A DNA stretch of 41,280 bases from Rhizobiaceae bacterium (GCA_026981655.1 JALSIJ010000244.1:1-41280), one strand, 5' to 3'. Shown: positions 8,032 through 17,837, counted from the stretch's first letter. Translations and numbers: made by a program. The notes: generated by a model from the sequence alone, not told the origin.

Positions 8032-10194
8032 ATGCCGGAACAAGATAATATTTGCGAAACATATGAAACCGAAGGAGGTGTGCGGATCAGCCGGACAAAA
8101 GTTGCCACTCCTTACGACAATGCGGTCCAATCATATGTTGACAGGCTGGACTATCGCCGTGGCGCAGTTCTTTCATCTAACTATGAATATCCTGGTCGGT
8201 ATACACGGTGGGATACCGGAATAATTGACCCACCCGTCGGCCTTACATCCAATGGTCGCAATGTCTGGATTGAGGCGTTTAATGATCGTGGCTTACTGCT
8301 GCTTGATGCGATTGAAAGTGTTACCCGTTCGCATAAAGACGTTGCTGAATTTTCCCGCGAACCCAAGCGCATCGACCTTGTGGTTCGAACACCCGAAGGC
8401 ATCATCAGTGAAGAACAGCGCTCACGCGCGCCCAGTGTATTTTCGATATTGCGGGCCATTGTCTCACTGTTTAAATCAGATGAAGATTCCAATATTGGTC
8501 TCTATGGCGCCTTTGGTTATGACTTGACCTTTCAGTTCGATCCGATTGATTTTGTTTTACAAAGGCCGGATGATCAGCGTGATCTTGTGCTTTATTTGCC
8601 GGATGAAATTCTGGTCGTTGACCACCATTCGGCTGAGGCTTGGCATTATCGTTATGATTTCGAATTTGAAGGCAAAAGCACTGAAGGGCTTGATCGCGGT
8701 GGCGAAGATGTACCTTTTGTTCCGGCAAGTAAAGACCCGGGCAAAGGCGATCATGAGCCTGGAAAATATGCCGATCTGGTCCGCCGGGCGATGGAAAAAT
8801 TCAAACGTGGCGATCTGTTTGAAGTCGTACCCGGGCAGGTGTTCTATGAGAAATGCGACAACCCGCCTTCAGAGATTGCCAAGCGTTTAAAGCAGATTAA
8901 TCCATCGCCCTATTCGTTCTTTTTCAATCTTGGAAATAGTGAATATCTGGTGGGTGCATCGCCTGAAATGTTTGTTCGGGTTTCCGGGCGTCGTATCGAG
9001 ACCTGCCCGATTTCCGGCACCATCAAACGTGGTGACGATCCTATTGCCGATTCTGAGCAAGTGTTGAAACTGCTTAATTCGAAAAAAGACGAGTCTGAGT
9101 TGACAATGTGTTCGGATGTGGACCGGAACGATAAAAGCCGGGTTTGCGAACCGGGGTCTGTTAAGGTCATCGGGCGCCGACAAATCGAGATGTATTCAAA
9201 GCTCATTCATACGGTCGACCATATTGAAGGGCGGTTGCTTGAGGGCATGGATGCCTTTGATGGCTTTCTTTCCCATGCGTGGGCGGTGACTGTAACCGGC
9301 GCGCCAAAGCTCTGGGCCATGCGCTTTATTGAGGAAAATGAGAAAAGCCCACGCGCCTGGTATGGTGGTGCGGTCGGGCTGGTAAACTTCAATGGCGATA
9401 TGAATACAGGCCTGACCATCAGAACTGTTCGGATAAAAGATGGCATTGCCGAGGTTAGGGCAGGGGCGACTTTATTGTTTGATTCTGATCCTGAAGAAGA
9501 AGAAAAAGAAACAGAGCTCAAAGCTTCTGCAATGCGGGCTGCAATCAAGGGTACGACCAGAGGCAATACATCTGGCCGTCTTCGCGATGTGGCATCCGTT
9601 GGCAAAGGCGTCAATATTCTGCTGGTGGATCATGAGGATTCATTCGTTCACACATTGGCCAATTATTTCCGCCAGACCGGTGCGAAGGTTACCACCATGC
9701 GTTCGCCAATTGATGAAAGCGTTTTCGATGAATTGAAACCTGATTTGGTGGTGCTTTCTCCAGGGCCCGGGCAACCGGTAGATTTTGATTGCAAAAATAC
9801 AATTGCAAAAGTTCGAGCGCGGAATATTCCTTTATTTGGTGTCTGCCTTGGGCTGCAGGCAATTACCGATGCCTGGGGCGGCGAATTGCGCCAGCTTGCC
9901 GTGCCAGTGCATGGCAAACCATCAAGAATACGGGTAAATGATCAGGGCAAAGTGTTTTCCGGCCTCGCAAACCATATTACGGTCGGTCGTTACCATTCAA
10001 TTTTCGCAGATCCAGCTACGTTGTCGAAGGAGTTTATAATCACGGCCGAAACCGAAGACGGTATCATTATGGGTATTGAGCATAAGAGCGAGCCGGTGGC
10101 TGCCGTGCAATTTCATCCTGAAAGTATAATGACGCTTGGTGGTGAGGCGGGTCACAGAATGATTGAAAATGTGGTAGCTCTATTGGCAAAATGA
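8032..10194 (+). CDS. trpE(G): Fused anthranilate synthase, components I and II, TrpE(G)
   Basis: 720 residues, the length expected of the rhizobial TrpE-TrpG fusion. It converts chorismate and glutamine to anthranilate, the first step of tryptophan synthesis. Residues 1 to about 505 are the TrpE part: the N-terminal [16 protein letters not shown] stretch fits the region that binds feedback tryptophan, and the chorismate-binding core contains [20 protein letters not shown] and the [14 protein letters not shown] motif. Residues from about 525 are the class I glutamine amidotransferase: nucleophile Cys605 in FGVCLGLQ, and His695/Glu697 in QFHPES. A ribosome site AGGGAAG lies 10 nt before the ATG at 8032. 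Expression is controlled by the trpL attenuator. trpD and trpC are not in the window. Confidence 0.97.
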   Translation: MPEQDNICETYETEGGVRISRTKVATPYDNAVQSYVDRLDYRRGAVLSSNYEYPGRYTRWDTGIIDPPVGLTSNGRNVWIEAFNDRGLLLLDAIESVTRSHKDVAEFSREPKRIDLVVRTPEGIISEEQRSRAPSVFSILRAIVSLFKSDEDSNIGLYGAFGYDLTFQFDPIDFVLQRPDDQRDLVLYLPDEILVVDHHSAEAWHYRYDFEFEGKSTEGLDRGGEDVPFVPASKDPGKGDHEPGKYADLVRRAMEKFKRGDLFEVVPGQVFYEKCDNPPSEIAKRLKQINPSPYSFFFNLGNSEYLVGASPEMFVRVSGRRIETCPISGTIKRGDDPIADSEQVLKLLNSKKDESELTMCSDVDRNDKSRVCEPGSVKVIGRRQIEMYSKLIHTVDHIEGRLLEGMDAFDGFLSHAWAVTVTGAPKLWAMRFIEENEKSPRAWYGGAVGLVNFNGDMNTGLTIRTVRIKDGIAEVRAGATLLFDSDPEEEEKETELKASAMRAAIKGTTRGNTSGRLRDVASVGKGVNILLVDHEDSFVHTLANYFRQTGAKVTTMRSPIDESVFDELKPDLVVLSPGPGQPVDFDCKNTIAKVRARNIPLFGVCLGLQAITDAWGGELRQLAVPVHGKPSRIRVNDQGKVFSGLANHITVGRYHSIFADPATLSKEFIITAETEDGIIMGIEHKSEPVAAVQFHPESIMTLGGEAGHRMIENVVALLAK

Positions 10195-10196
10195 AA

Positions 10197-10226
10197 ACGG
10201 GTGCTCGAAAGTTTCTGAGCACCCGT
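10197..10226. terminator. Bidirectional terminator between trpE(G) and the RTX gene
   Basis: A perfect 10-bp stem, ACGGGTGCTC (10197-10206) with GAGCACCCGT (10217-10226), and a 10-nt loop, lie between convergent genes. On the minus strand the stem is followed by TTTTCATTTT, so it is a good terminator for the trpE(G)-facing read-through and, less certainly, for the plus strand, which lacks a T run. Confidence 0.75.
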
Positions 10227-10251
10227 GAATCTGTCTGGATTTTAGCGGGTG

Positions 10252-12030
10252 TTAAACCAGCAGCAATCCATCTGTGATCAGGTCATTGACGTCCATGCCA
10301 ACCCGGTTATCAAGCATGACAACATCATGCATTGCACCGCCCAGCAGGGCTGAAACCATCGTACCTGAAGCTGACTCAGTCAAAGCAATATCGCTCGCGC
10401 CACCGGCAAGAGCGAATTGGGCGAAATCAAGAATATCGACAACAGAGAAGTCTGTGATCGTGTCTGTCCAGGCGTCTGTTCCCGCACCAATGACGTCAGA
10501 TGTGAGCCAGGAATAGACCTCTGTACCATATCCGCCGGTCATGGTGTCATTGCCCTGACCACCTGACAGTTTGTCATGGCCTGAACTACCGTCTAGCAGA
10601 TCATCGCCGGCGCCGCCTTCGATGATGTCATTGCCGCCTTGACCATATAATTTGTCATTTCCAGTGTCACCTCGAAGGGTATCATGGCCAACACCACCGG
10701 TAATTACGTCGATACCGTCGCCGCCATTGATCACGTCATGGCCCGAGCCACCTGCAAGACGGTCATCGCCAGCATCGCCATTTATTATGTCATCGCCACC
10801 TTCTCCAAGGATGGTGTCATTGTCGGCACCACCGGAAAGCTGGTCAGCCCCAAGGCCGCCTTTTATTACATCGTTTCCGGCTCCGCCATCAACAACATCA
10901 TTGCCAGACATGGTGTATATTTTATCGTTCCCTGCACCGCCAAAAACAATATCATCGCCACCACCGGCATTTATGCTGTCATTGCCATTGCCGCCGTGAA
11001 TGGTGTCGTGACCAAGCTCACCAACCAGAATATCATTTCCATCGCCACCGTCGATGAAATCATGGCCAGAACCCGCACGAATGGTATCATTCCCGGCATC
11101 GCCATATAGTTGGTCGTCACCGCCATCGCCGCGGATGATGTCATCACCATCGCCGCCGTGAACAATGTCATGCCCAAGGCCGCCATAAATTATGTCGTTG
11201 CCGAAGCCGCCGTCGATAAAGTCATGCCCACTGGCTCCATAGATACGGTCATTGCCATCATCGCCATAGAGGAAGTCGCCACTGGAGCCGCCATCAATAC
11301 GATCATCACCCGCATCGCCGTGGATCGTGTCTATTCCTGAACGACCGTTGAGCCGGTCATCTCCATCGCCGCCGGATAGTTGATCATTACCAACGCCGCC
11401 TACGAGCGTATCATCGCCATCACCACCATTCAGTGTGTCATCACCATTTCGGCCATATAGACTGTCATTGCCGGCAAGGCCGTTCAAAATATCATTGCCG
11501 CCCTGACCGTCCAGAACATTGTTTTCGGCGTTGCCAGTGAAGGTATCGCCTTTATTGCCACCGGTCAGATTTTCAATGCTGACATATTGGTTGTTATATT
11601 GATCAACTCCAGTATTCAGATCAATGTTGAACGCAAAATTTACAACCTCAGTGCCTGTAATCTGATAGGTGTCGATACCTGATCCGCCATCAAAAAGGTC
11701 GCCATTGCCAAGGTCATAGCCCGCCAACAGCAAATCGTCGCCAAGACCACCGTAGAGCTCGTCTTCGCCACGTCCGCCATCAAGGATATCGTTGCCTTTG
11801 TTACCATATAGTTTGTCGTTGCCGATGCCGCCCAGAAGCGTATCATCACCTTCGCCACCATATAATTTGTCATTGCCAGCTTCACCATAAAGGGTGTCAT
11901 TGCCTTTAAGTCCATAAAGCTTGTCTTTGTTGTCGCCGCCGTAAATTATATCGGGATCGGTAATGCTGGAACTATCACGTCCTTCGATTTTGTCTTTGTC
12001 GCTTGTGCCAAAGTAGTATTTCGTAGCCAC
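10252..12030 (-). CDS. RTX calcium-binding repeat protein, type I secretion substrate
   Basis: 592 residues starting at GTG 12030, chosen for the GGAGAC ribosome site 6 nt upstream. Roughly 40 copies of the GGxGxDxLx nonapeptide, which folds into a calcium-filled beta-roll, occupy residues 36-102 and 175-502. A non-repeat insert (about 103-174) separates them. There is no N-terminal signal peptide; the last ~90 residues (TEVYSWLTSDV to DLITDGLLLV) are acidic/hydrophobic and match the C-terminal signal of substrates of ABC-type (type I) secretion. No catalytic domain is visible, so the protein is all scaffold: a surface-layer, adhesin or matrix role is possible. No type I ABC transporter is beside it. 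Residues 265-480 show a 54-residue higher-order period. Confidence 0.93.
   Translation of the reverse strand: MATKYYFGTSDKDKIEGRDSSSITDPDIIYGGDNKDKLYGLKGNDTLYGEAGNDKLYGGEGDDTLLGGIGNDKLYGNKGNDILDGGRGEDELYGGLGDDLLLAGYDLGNGDLFDGGSGIDTYQITGTEVVNFAFNIDLNTGVDQYNNQYVSIENLTGGNKGDTFTGNAENNVLDGQGGNDILNGLAGNDSLYGRNGDDTLNGGDGDDTLVGGVGNDQLSGGDGDDRLNGRSGIDTIHGDAGDDRIDGGSSGDFLYGDDGNDRIYGASGHDFIDGGFGNDIIYGGLGHDIVHGGDGDDIIRGDGGDDQLYGDAGNDTIRAGSGHDFIDGGDGNDILVGELGHDTIHGGNGNDSINAGGGDDIVFGGAGNDKIYTMSGNDVVDGGAGNDVIKGGLGADQLSGGADNDTILGEGGDDIINGDAGDDRLAGGSGHDVINGGDGIDVITGGVGHDTLRGDTGNDKLYGQGGNDIIEGGAGDDLLDGSSGHDKLSGGQGNDTMTGGYGTEVYSWLTSDVIGAGTDAWTDTITDFSVVDILDFAQFALAGGASDIALTESASGTMVSALLGGAMHDVVMLDNRVGMDVNDLITDGLLLV
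10591..11238 (-). repeat. Four tandem 162-bp units inside the RTX gene
   Basis: Residues 265-480 of the RTX protein divide exactly into four 54-residue units, each of six nonapeptides. The first nonapeptide of each unit carries SGHD or SGND, the third LGHD, LGAD or VGHD, the fifth GGDD or GGND. A partial fifth unit starts at residue 481 (GSSGHDKLS). The register is visible directly in the translation; DNA units are diverged, implying an old duplication under selection. Confidence 0.85.
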
Positions 12031-12207
12031 TGTTCTGTCTCCAAAAAGAATGTTGAGGCAGAATTAACAGCTATAAGATAGCGGAAGGCTAAGGTAATTG
12101 TTAAAATTCTAACGGGTTTGCTTTTTATTCAGAAATTGGAATATGTAGTTGATAAATGCATAATTTTTGTTCTTGTCAGGTGCGGCTGACTGGGGTAATC
12201 ATAAAAA

Positions 12208-12321
12208 ATGAGCAATGAGATAACATTGATGAACAATCGTTTCGCACTGATTTGTGCCGCGGTTTTGCTCGACCTGAATTTGCTTCCAGGCAACCTTAGA
12301 AGCGGTCATCGGGCTTTTTGA
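12208..12321 (+). CDS. Candidate leucine leader peptide (leuL) before leuA
   Basis: A short ORF with ATGs at 12208 (37 aa) and 12229 (30 aa) in one frame ends at TGA 12319-12321, 132 bases before leuA. Its core, AAVLLDLNLLPGNL, has six Leu in 14 codons (five between 12265 and 12285). Leu-rich leader peptides control leucine operons by attenuation in other proteobacteria. The last codons overlap the left arm of a hairpin that competes with a terminator, the geometry expected of attenuation. The GGGG at 12192-12195 is a poor ribosome site for the first ATG; the second has none obvious. Too short to be sure from sequence alone. Confidence 0.55.
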   Translation: MSNEITLMNNRFALICAAVLLDLNLLPGNLRSGHRAF

Positions 12322-12381
12322 AGGAAGCGCCCGGTGGTCGATTAGATGATCATCAGATTGTCATGCTTCCTGTGATTTTTT
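12303..12381 (+). promoter_or_regulatory. Candidate leuA attenuator (two exclusive hairpins)
   Basis: Hairpin A pairs CGGTCATCGGGC (12303-12314) with GCCCGGTGGTCG (12329-12340), 12 pairs including three wobbles. Hairpin B pairs AGGAAGC (12322-12328, in A's loop) with GCTTCCT (12365-12371), followed by T6 at 12376-12381. They cannot nest, so only one forms. A ribosome reaching the leader stop would block the left arm of A and favour B (termination); stalling upstream on Leu codons would favour A (read-through). The long interior of B makes it a weaker terminator than usual. Confidence 0.5.
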
Positions 12382-12453
12382 CCATTTATATCAATAATTA
12401 TGCGCCCGGATGAAAACATTTCTGCGGCAAATCCAAGATGAAGGAACGGCATT

Positions 12454-14130
12454 ATGATGCTGGACAGCGCAAATAAATACAGGCCTTACCCACAAGTTGA
12501 TCTGCAAGATCGCACCTGGCCTGCAAAAACCATTACCAAGGCACCGATCTGGTGTTCTGTTGATCTACGGGATGGCAATCAGGCACTGATTGACCCGATG
12601 GGGCATGAGCGAAAATCGAGAATGTTTGCGCTTTTGCTTGATATGATGTTCAAGGAAATTGAAATTGGTTTCCCCTCGGCCTCACAAACTGATTTTGATT
12701 TTGCCCGCTGGTGCGTTGAGCAGGGCGGGGTGCCGGATGATGTTTCGCTTCAGGTGCTGGTGCAATGTCGCCCGGAACTGATTACCCGCACATTTGAATC
12801 GCTTGAGGGTGCGAATAAACCAATTGTACATTTTTATAATTCCACATCCGAACTGCAAAGAAGGGTAGTGTTTGATAAAGATCAGGCTGGAATAAAGCAG
12901 ATTGCCACCGATGCGGCCAAACTGATTGCCGATATGGCGGCGAAAGCCGGTGGGGACTACCGGTTTGAATATTCCCCCGAAAGCTTTACCGGGACAGAGC
13001 TTGAATTTTCGCTCGAGGTTTGTAATGCGGTAAGTGAAATAATTCAGCCAACTACCGACAATCCAATCATTTTTAACCTTCCTGCAACTGTGGAAATGTC
13101 GACGCCGAATATTTATGCAGACCAGATTGAGTGGATGAGCAGAAACCTGGATAATCGCGATTGTGTGGTGCTTTCGCTTCATCCTCATAATGACAGGGGT
13201 ACTGGAATTGCTGCAACTGAGCTGGCATTGCTTGCTGGTGCTGACCGGGTGGAAGGCACATTGTTCGGCAATGGAGAGCGTACCGGTAATGTGGATCTTG
13301 TAACGCTTGCTCTTAATATGATGACCCAGGGGGTTGACCCTGAACTGGATGTTTCCGACATCAATCGCATCAAGGGAGTTTATGAATATTGCAATCAATT
13401 GCGAATTCCTGAACGCCATCCCTATGTGGGCGAATTGGTTTATACAGCCTTTTCCGGCTCGCATCAGGATGCGATCAACAAGGGAATGAAAGCGCTTGAT
13501 CAGTCTAATACCGGTATGTGGGAAGTACCATATCTGCCGATTGATCCAAAACATGTGGGGCGCTCTTACGAGGCGATAATTCGCATCAACTCCCAATCCG
13601 GCAAGGGTGGTGTTGCTTATATTATGGAAGCGGATTACGGGCTAAAACTACCGCGTAATCTGCAGGTGGAAATGCGTGATGAGGTGCAACGCATTACCGA
13701 TCAGGAAGGACATGAAATTCCGGCTGATCGAATTTATCAACGGTTTATGGATCGTTATGTTCGACAGGAAAATGCCCGACTTAAGTTTGTAAAACATACA
13801 ACCTTGCCTGATACGGAAAACCCTGGTGGGCGCATTGTTGAGGCTGTCCTATCAGACAATGGCGTGGACGTTAAAATTTCCGGGCAGGGCACAGGGCCGG
13901 TTGATGGCTTTGTCGATGCGATTTGCTCTCATCTTGGCCTCAAATTTTCAGTTGCAGACTATTCCGAGCATTCGCTCAAACAGGGATCTGATGCAACTGC
14001 AATTTGTTACATGGAAATTGAACATGATGGTGGCAAATTGTTTGGTGCAGGGATAAACAGCAATATTGTTGTTGCGTCACTTGAGGCAATTGTGTCTGCT
14101 GCAAACCGTATTGTTGCCAATGACTTTTAA
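12454..14130 (+). CDS. leuA: 2-isopropylmalate synthase, yeast/actinobacterial type
   Basis: 558 residues. It condenses acetyl-CoA with 2-oxoisovalerate, the first committed step to leucine. The N-terminus (KYRPYPQVDLQDRTWP) and length fit the long form (yeast type) rather than the ~520-residue E. coli form. TIM-barrel metal-site residues are visible: Asp40 in SVDLRDGNQAL and the His pair 243/245 in HPHNDRG. The GxGxxG-like loop FGNGERTGNVDL follows, and the C-terminal ~130 residues (VEAVLSDNGVDVKISGQGTGPVDG...) are the allosteric LeuA dimer domain that senses leucine. An AAGGA ribosome site lies 8 nt before the ATG at 12454. A candidate attenuator precedes it, and an alpha/beta hydrolase gene follows after 11 bases. 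Confidence 0.97.
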   Translation: MMLDSANKYRPYPQVDLQDRTWPAKTITKAPIWCSVDLRDGNQALIDPMGHERKSRMFALLLDMMFKEIEIGFPSASQTDFDFARWCVEQGGVPDDVSLQVLVQCRPELITRTFESLEGANKPIVHFYNSTSELQRRVVFDKDQAGIKQIATDAAKLIADMAAKAGGDYRFEYSPESFTGTELEFSLEVCNAVSEIIQPTTDNPIIFNLPATVEMSTPNIYADQIEWMSRNLDNRDCVVLSLHPHNDRGTGIAATELALLAGADRVEGTLFGNGERTGNVDLVTLALNMMTQGVDPELDVSDINRIKGVYEYCNQLRIPERHPYVGELVYTAFSGSHQDAINKGMKALDQSNTGMWEVPYLPIDPKHVGRSYEAIIRINSQSGKGGVAYIMEADYGLKLPRNLQVEMRDEVQRITDQEGHEIPADRIYQRFMDRYVRQENARLKFVKHTTLPDTENPGGRIVEAVLSDNGVDVKISGQGTGPVDGFVDAICSHLGLKFSVADYSEHSLKQGSDATAICYMEIEHDGGKLFGAGINSNIVVASLEAIVSAANRIVANDF

Positions 14131-14141
14131 AGGATGCGGCT

Positions 14142-14909
14142 TTGACCAATAGTCTTTATTCAATTGAAATGGGCGATGCCAGTGGCGCGCCCATTTTGCT
14201 GTTGCATGGTTTTGGTGGATTTGCGGATAATTGGGCAAATTTGCAACAACGCCTGGCTACAGACAAGTCGGTTTTGGCTTTTGATCTTCCTGGACACGGG
14301 CAATCGCTGAATTACCCGGATGCGGGTGAACCAAAAATTGCGGCGCGGGCAATCATTGCAGAAATGGAAAAACGTAACATCGCCAAAGCGCATATTGTCG
14401 GTTTTTCAATGGGGGGCGCAATTGCATCGCTTATTGGTCTGTTTGCACCAGAACGGATTGCATCACTAACATTGCTGGCACCGGGTGGTTTTGGTCCTGA
14501 AATTAATCACAAAATGCTGCAGGCCTATGCTCGCGCAGACAATGAGAATGCAATTCGCCAGATATTACCACAGTTTTACGGGTTTTCAGCCAAAATACCT
14601 GAAACCCGTATCAAGGCAGAACTTGCCTCGCGCCAGCAACCGGGCATAACGCAGAGCTTGTGTAAAATTGCCGATCTACTGTTTGATGGCTCAAAACAAG
14701 GGGTTATTCCAATTTCTCCGCTGCTGGAAATTGAAGTGCCAATCAAAGTGCTGTGGGGGACACAGGATAATATTTTGCCCACAAGGCAGGCTCATAAATT
14801 GCCGGGGTTGATTGCAACACACGTGTTTTCAGATACGGGGCATATGTTGATTGAGGAGCAACCGGATGCGGTTTATCGTCTGGTCAAACAGAATACAGCT
14901 TATTGCTAA
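14142..14909 (+). CDS. Alpha/beta hydrolase
   Basis: 255 residues; TTG start at 14142 with AAAGGA 7 nt upstream, 11 bases after leuA, so probably co-transcribed. The fold is clear: oxyanion-hole HGFGG near residue 22, the nucleophile elbow GFSMGG with Ser89, acid Asp209 in GTQDN and His234 in DTGHM. The sequence resembles the hydrolase domain found fused to, or beside, 2-oxo-acid dehydrogenase E2 and many small esterases. No signal peptide, so cytosolic. The substrate cannot be told from sequence; being next to leuA does not by itself imply a role in leucine synthesis. Confidence 0.9.
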   Translation: MTNSLYSIEMGDASGAPILLLHGFGGFADNWANLQQRLATDKSVLAFDLPGHGQSLNYPDAGEPKIAARAIIAEMEKRNIAKAHIVGFSMGGAIASLIGLFAPERIASLTLLAPGGFGPEINHKMLQAYARADNENAIRQILPQFYGFSAKIPETRIKAELASRQQPGITQSLCKIADLLFDGSKQGVIPISPLLEIEVPIKVLWGTQDNILPTRQAHKLPGLIATHVFSDTGHMLIEEQPDAVYRLVKQNTAYC

Positions 14910-15128
14910 TCTTGTCGGTTAGGTATGTTAAGCTGAGTTTGTATGTGGGGTGATTAATTGCCAATGTCCATGCGCATTGTCTCGATCATGCCCCCTGTAC
15001 AATCGTGTAAACTCCGGCTACAAGGCGGCCAATATGTGATGTTTGACCATGCAATTGGGTGTGGCGGTGGCCCCTGAATTTGACACCTGTGTGTTTGAAC
15101 GGACCAATTCGCATTCAGAAAGATAATC

Positions 15129-17051
15129 ATGACAGAATTTGAAGGCGTTCATCCGGCGCTTGGTAAGGCGTTGAGCGATCGCGGCTATAGCCAGTTAACA
15201 TCAGTTCAAAGTGCAGTGCTAAACCCGGAACTGGCAGGCAAGGATATGTTGGTATCGGCGCAAACCGGATCGGGCAAAACGGCTGCATTCGGAATTGCCT
15301 TTGCACCAACTTTGCTTGGTGACGATCAACGGTTTTCCCGCGCAGGTGCGCCATTGGCACTTGTGATTGCACCGACCAGAGAGCTTGCCTTGCAGGTTAA
15401 AGCAGAATTGCAATGGCTCTATAGTCCAACTGGTGCAATTGTTTCATCCTGTGTTGGTGGTATGGATTACCGCAGCGAGAAGCGAAACCTTGAACGCGGT
15501 GTTCATATCGTAGTCGGCACGCCCGGCCGGTTGCGCGATCATATTCAGCGAAATTCGCTTAATACCAGTGAATTGAAAGTTGCGGTTCTTGATGAGGCAG
15601 ATGAAATGCTTGATCTGGGGTTTCGCGAGGATTTGGAATTTATTCTTGATTCAACGCCAAGCGAACGCCAAACACTGCTGTTTTCGGCAACTGTACCTCG
15701 CACAATTGCTAATCTTGCCAAGCGTTTTCAACGTGATGCAGTGCGGGTTTCAACTAATGAAGAGAAAAAGCAGCATGTTGATATTGAATATCAGGCGTTG
15801 GCGGTTGCTGCCAATGACCGGGAAAATGCGATTATCAACGTCCTTCGCTTCCATGAGGCGCAAAGCGCTATTGTTTTTTGCGGAACGCGCGCAACGGTCA
15901 ATCATCTGACCAGCCGCTTTTCCAATCGTGGATTTTCTGTGGTGGCACTTTCTGGCGAACTTAGCCAAAATGAGCGAAGCCATGCGTTGCAAGCCATGCG
16001 CGATGGTCGTGCACGGGTTTGTATTGCAACGGATGTTGCTGCTCGTGGTATTGATTTGCCCAATCTCGAATTGGTAATTCACGCTGATATTCCAAAGAAT
16101 GCCGAAGGTCTTCTCCATCGTAGCGGGCGTACCGGGCGGGCAGGGCGCAAGGGAACCAGTGTTCTTATTGTTCCCCATAACTGGCGCAAGCGCACAGAAA
16201 GATTGCTGCAAAATGCTAAGATTTCCGCAAGTTGGGGCAAGGCCCCGAGCGTTGAACAGGTCATTGAACGAGACAATGCGCGGATACTGGAAGATACATC
16301 CTTTGATGAGGCGATTGATGAAAATGAACGGGAATTTGCCCTTGCCCTGTTAGCCAAGCATGGGGCTGATAAGGTTGCTGCTGCATTTATTCGTGCTTAC
16401 CGGGCCGGGCGTTCTGCACCGGAAGAGATAAGCGAAGGCGGTTTTGATAACAGGCAGTCAGAGCGAAATAATGCGCCTCGTAGTGAACGTAAAACCCGCC
16501 CGACAAGCGATTTTATCGACGGGGCTTGGTTTTCGCTATCAATCGGCCGCAAACATTCTGCCGAACCCCGATGGATTATTCCAATGTTATGTAAGGCGGG
16601 GAAGATCAGTAAACGCGACCTTGGGGCGATAATTATCAATCAAACCAATACGTTCGTTGAGTTTAAGCCCGCCAGTGTTGAGGGTTTTATTGAGGCCGTT
16701 GGCCCGGATATGCGGCTTGAGAAATCTGTAACGGTCAAGCGGTTGGATAAGGCGCCTGATGCTGTTTCTGAACCGACAGGACGAGATGGGCCGAGGAAGA
16801 AATTCCGCAAGGATCGTAAGTCGTATGATGGAAAGAAACCAGAGGGCAAACGAAAATTTAAGGGAAAGCCCGGTCCTCGTCCTAAGCCAGAAGGAGATTT
16901 TGAACCCGCTTCCAAAGGGCCAAACAAGAAAAAAGCATGGATGGACAAAAAGCCTGAAGGCTCCGATGCAGGTGGAATTAAAAAGAGTAAGAAATCAAGA
17001 TCTGGAAAACCAAGAAAACGTAAAAAAGATCGAAAAACCCCAACCAGTTGA
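15129..17051 (+). CDS. DEAD-box RNA helicase with DbpA-type RNA-binding domain
   Basis: 640 residues. Helicase motifs in order: Q-motif (Gln27 in LTSVQ), motif I AQTGSGKT at 44-51, PTRELA, TPGRL, DEAD in VLDEADEML, SAT, then the C-terminal lobe with ARGIDLP and HRSGRTGRAG. Residues about 459-537 match the DbpA RNA-binding domain (WFSLSIGRKHSAEPRWIIPM onward), which in DbpA/CsdA-type helicases directs the enzyme to structured RNA, typically rRNA. The last ~100 residues are a low-complexity Lys/Arg/Pro/Gly tail that should bind RNA non-specifically. Likely roles are ribosome assembly and cold adaptation. ATG at 15129 has only a weak AGAAAG site. The preceding 219 bases hold no gene or clear terminator. 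Confidence 0.95.
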   Translation: MTEFEGVHPALGKALSDRGYSQLTSVQSAVLNPELAGKDMLVSAQTGSGKTAAFGIAFAPTLLGDDQRFSRAGAPLALVIAPTRELALQVKAELQWLYSPTGAIVSSCVGGMDYRSEKRNLERGVHIVVGTPGRLRDHIQRNSLNTSELKVAVLDEADEMLDLGFREDLEFILDSTPSERQTLLFSATVPRTIANLAKRFQRDAVRVSTNEEKKQHVDIEYQALAVAANDRENAIINVLRFHEAQSAIVFCGTRATVNHLTSRFSNRGFSVVALSGELSQNERSHALQAMRDGRARVCIATDVAARGIDLPNLELVIHADIPKNAEGLLHRSGRTGRAGRKGTSVLIVPHNWRKRTERLLQNAKISASWGKAPSVEQVIERDNARILEDTSFDEAIDENEREFALALLAKHGADKVAAAFIRAYRAGRSAPEEISEGGFDNRQSERNNAPRSERKTRPTSDFIDGAWFSLSIGRKHSAEPRWIIPMLCKAGKISKRDLGAIIINQTNTFVEFKPASVEGFIEAVGPDMRLEKSVTVKRLDKAPDAVSEPTGRDGPRKKFRKDRKSYDGKKPEGKRKFKGKPGPRPKPEGDFEPASKGPNKKKAWMDKKPEGSDAGGIKKSKKSRSGKPRKRKKDRKTPTS

Positions 17052-17202
17052 GTGATCCATTTTTGAACGAAATTGTGATTTGAAATTTTCAGCAGAACTC
17101 TTTTGGGCCACATTCTCGAAAATGCGTGCTATTTTATTAGGAACTTGTTAAGCAATAAAACTGCCTGTTTTTGGATATGTATCAGTAAATTGGAGAGCTG
17201 CC

Positions 17203-17820
17203 GTGAGTGAAGGTGTTAGCAACCATCCAAATGTCGTCAAGAATTTTGAAGAGCGTGCTGCACGGAAACGAAGCCTTGCTGCCGCCCTGAGTGACGTTAA
17301 AAACCGGCAGGCCAGCCAAAATGACGTTGTTGTTGACTTAAAAGAGGCAGAGTTTGCACGGCTGGAGTTGTTTGGCGATGAGGTCAGGCCGCTGTTTGAG
17401 CAATTGCCCGAGGGGCATGATCAATTTGAATTTGGTCTTAGCACCGGAAAACCGCCTCGTCTGTGGATTGATATGACAGCGCATGTCTCGATGGGTCATG
17501 ACAAGCGGACCTATCGATTTTTGAAGGACACCAAAGCAGGACGTGTGGTGCTGGCGGAATCCCACGATCTTGGAATGGTGGCTGATACGGTCTCAAATTA
17601 CGTGGCTGAGCGGGTTTTAGAACGTGAGAAAATTCTCGAAGGGGATTGGAACTCTTTGTTGTTGAACGAAGAAACCGCAATCCAAAGGGCAAAAGGGTAC
17701 AAAAAATCGACCTGGTTAAATTTACTTTGGTTCGTTTCCGGTTTTGGCCTAAGCGCAATGCTCTTTTATCTTTGGGCTCATCCGGAAATTTTGCCGGTTT
17801 CATTTAAGGCATTGTTCTAA
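17203..17820 (+). CDS. Hypothetical protein with C-terminal membrane anchor
   Basis: 205 residues, GTG start at 17203 with a GGAG site upstream. The first ~60 residues are charged and helical; a central soluble region (about 60-160) contains PPRLWIDMTAHVSMGHDKRTYRFL; one membrane span lies at about 172-190 (LLWFVSGFGLSAMLFYLWA), leaving a very short tail. This is a tail-anchored topology with the main domain in the cytosol. I recall similar proteins of unknown function in Hyphomicrobiales but can name no family. The Nudix gene starts 18 bases downstream, so they are probably one operon. Confidence 0.85.
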   Translation: MSEGVSNHPNVVKNFEERAARKRSLAAALSDVKNRQASQNDVVVDLKEAEFARLELFGDEVRPLFEQLPEGHDQFEFGLSTGKPPRLWIDMTAHVSMGHDKRTYRFLKDTKAGRVVLAESHDLGMVADTVSNYVAERVLEREKILEGDWNSLLLNEETAIQRAKGYKKSTWLNLLWFVSGFGLSAMLFYLWAHPEILPVSFKALF

Positions 17821-17837
17821 AGCGCAGGTGCTGCACA

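Noticed and set aside
10684-11109. Plus-strand 141-codon ORF antisense to the RTX gene, and similar long frames nearby
   Set aside because: The repeat-rich RTX coding sequence lacks stops in several frames. The translations are low-complexity reflections of the GGxGxD repeats, with no ribosome site.
12682-13596. 304-codon minus-strand ORF inside leuA
   Set aside because: It is antisense to a fully conserved leuA, has no ribosome site and gives no recognisable protein.
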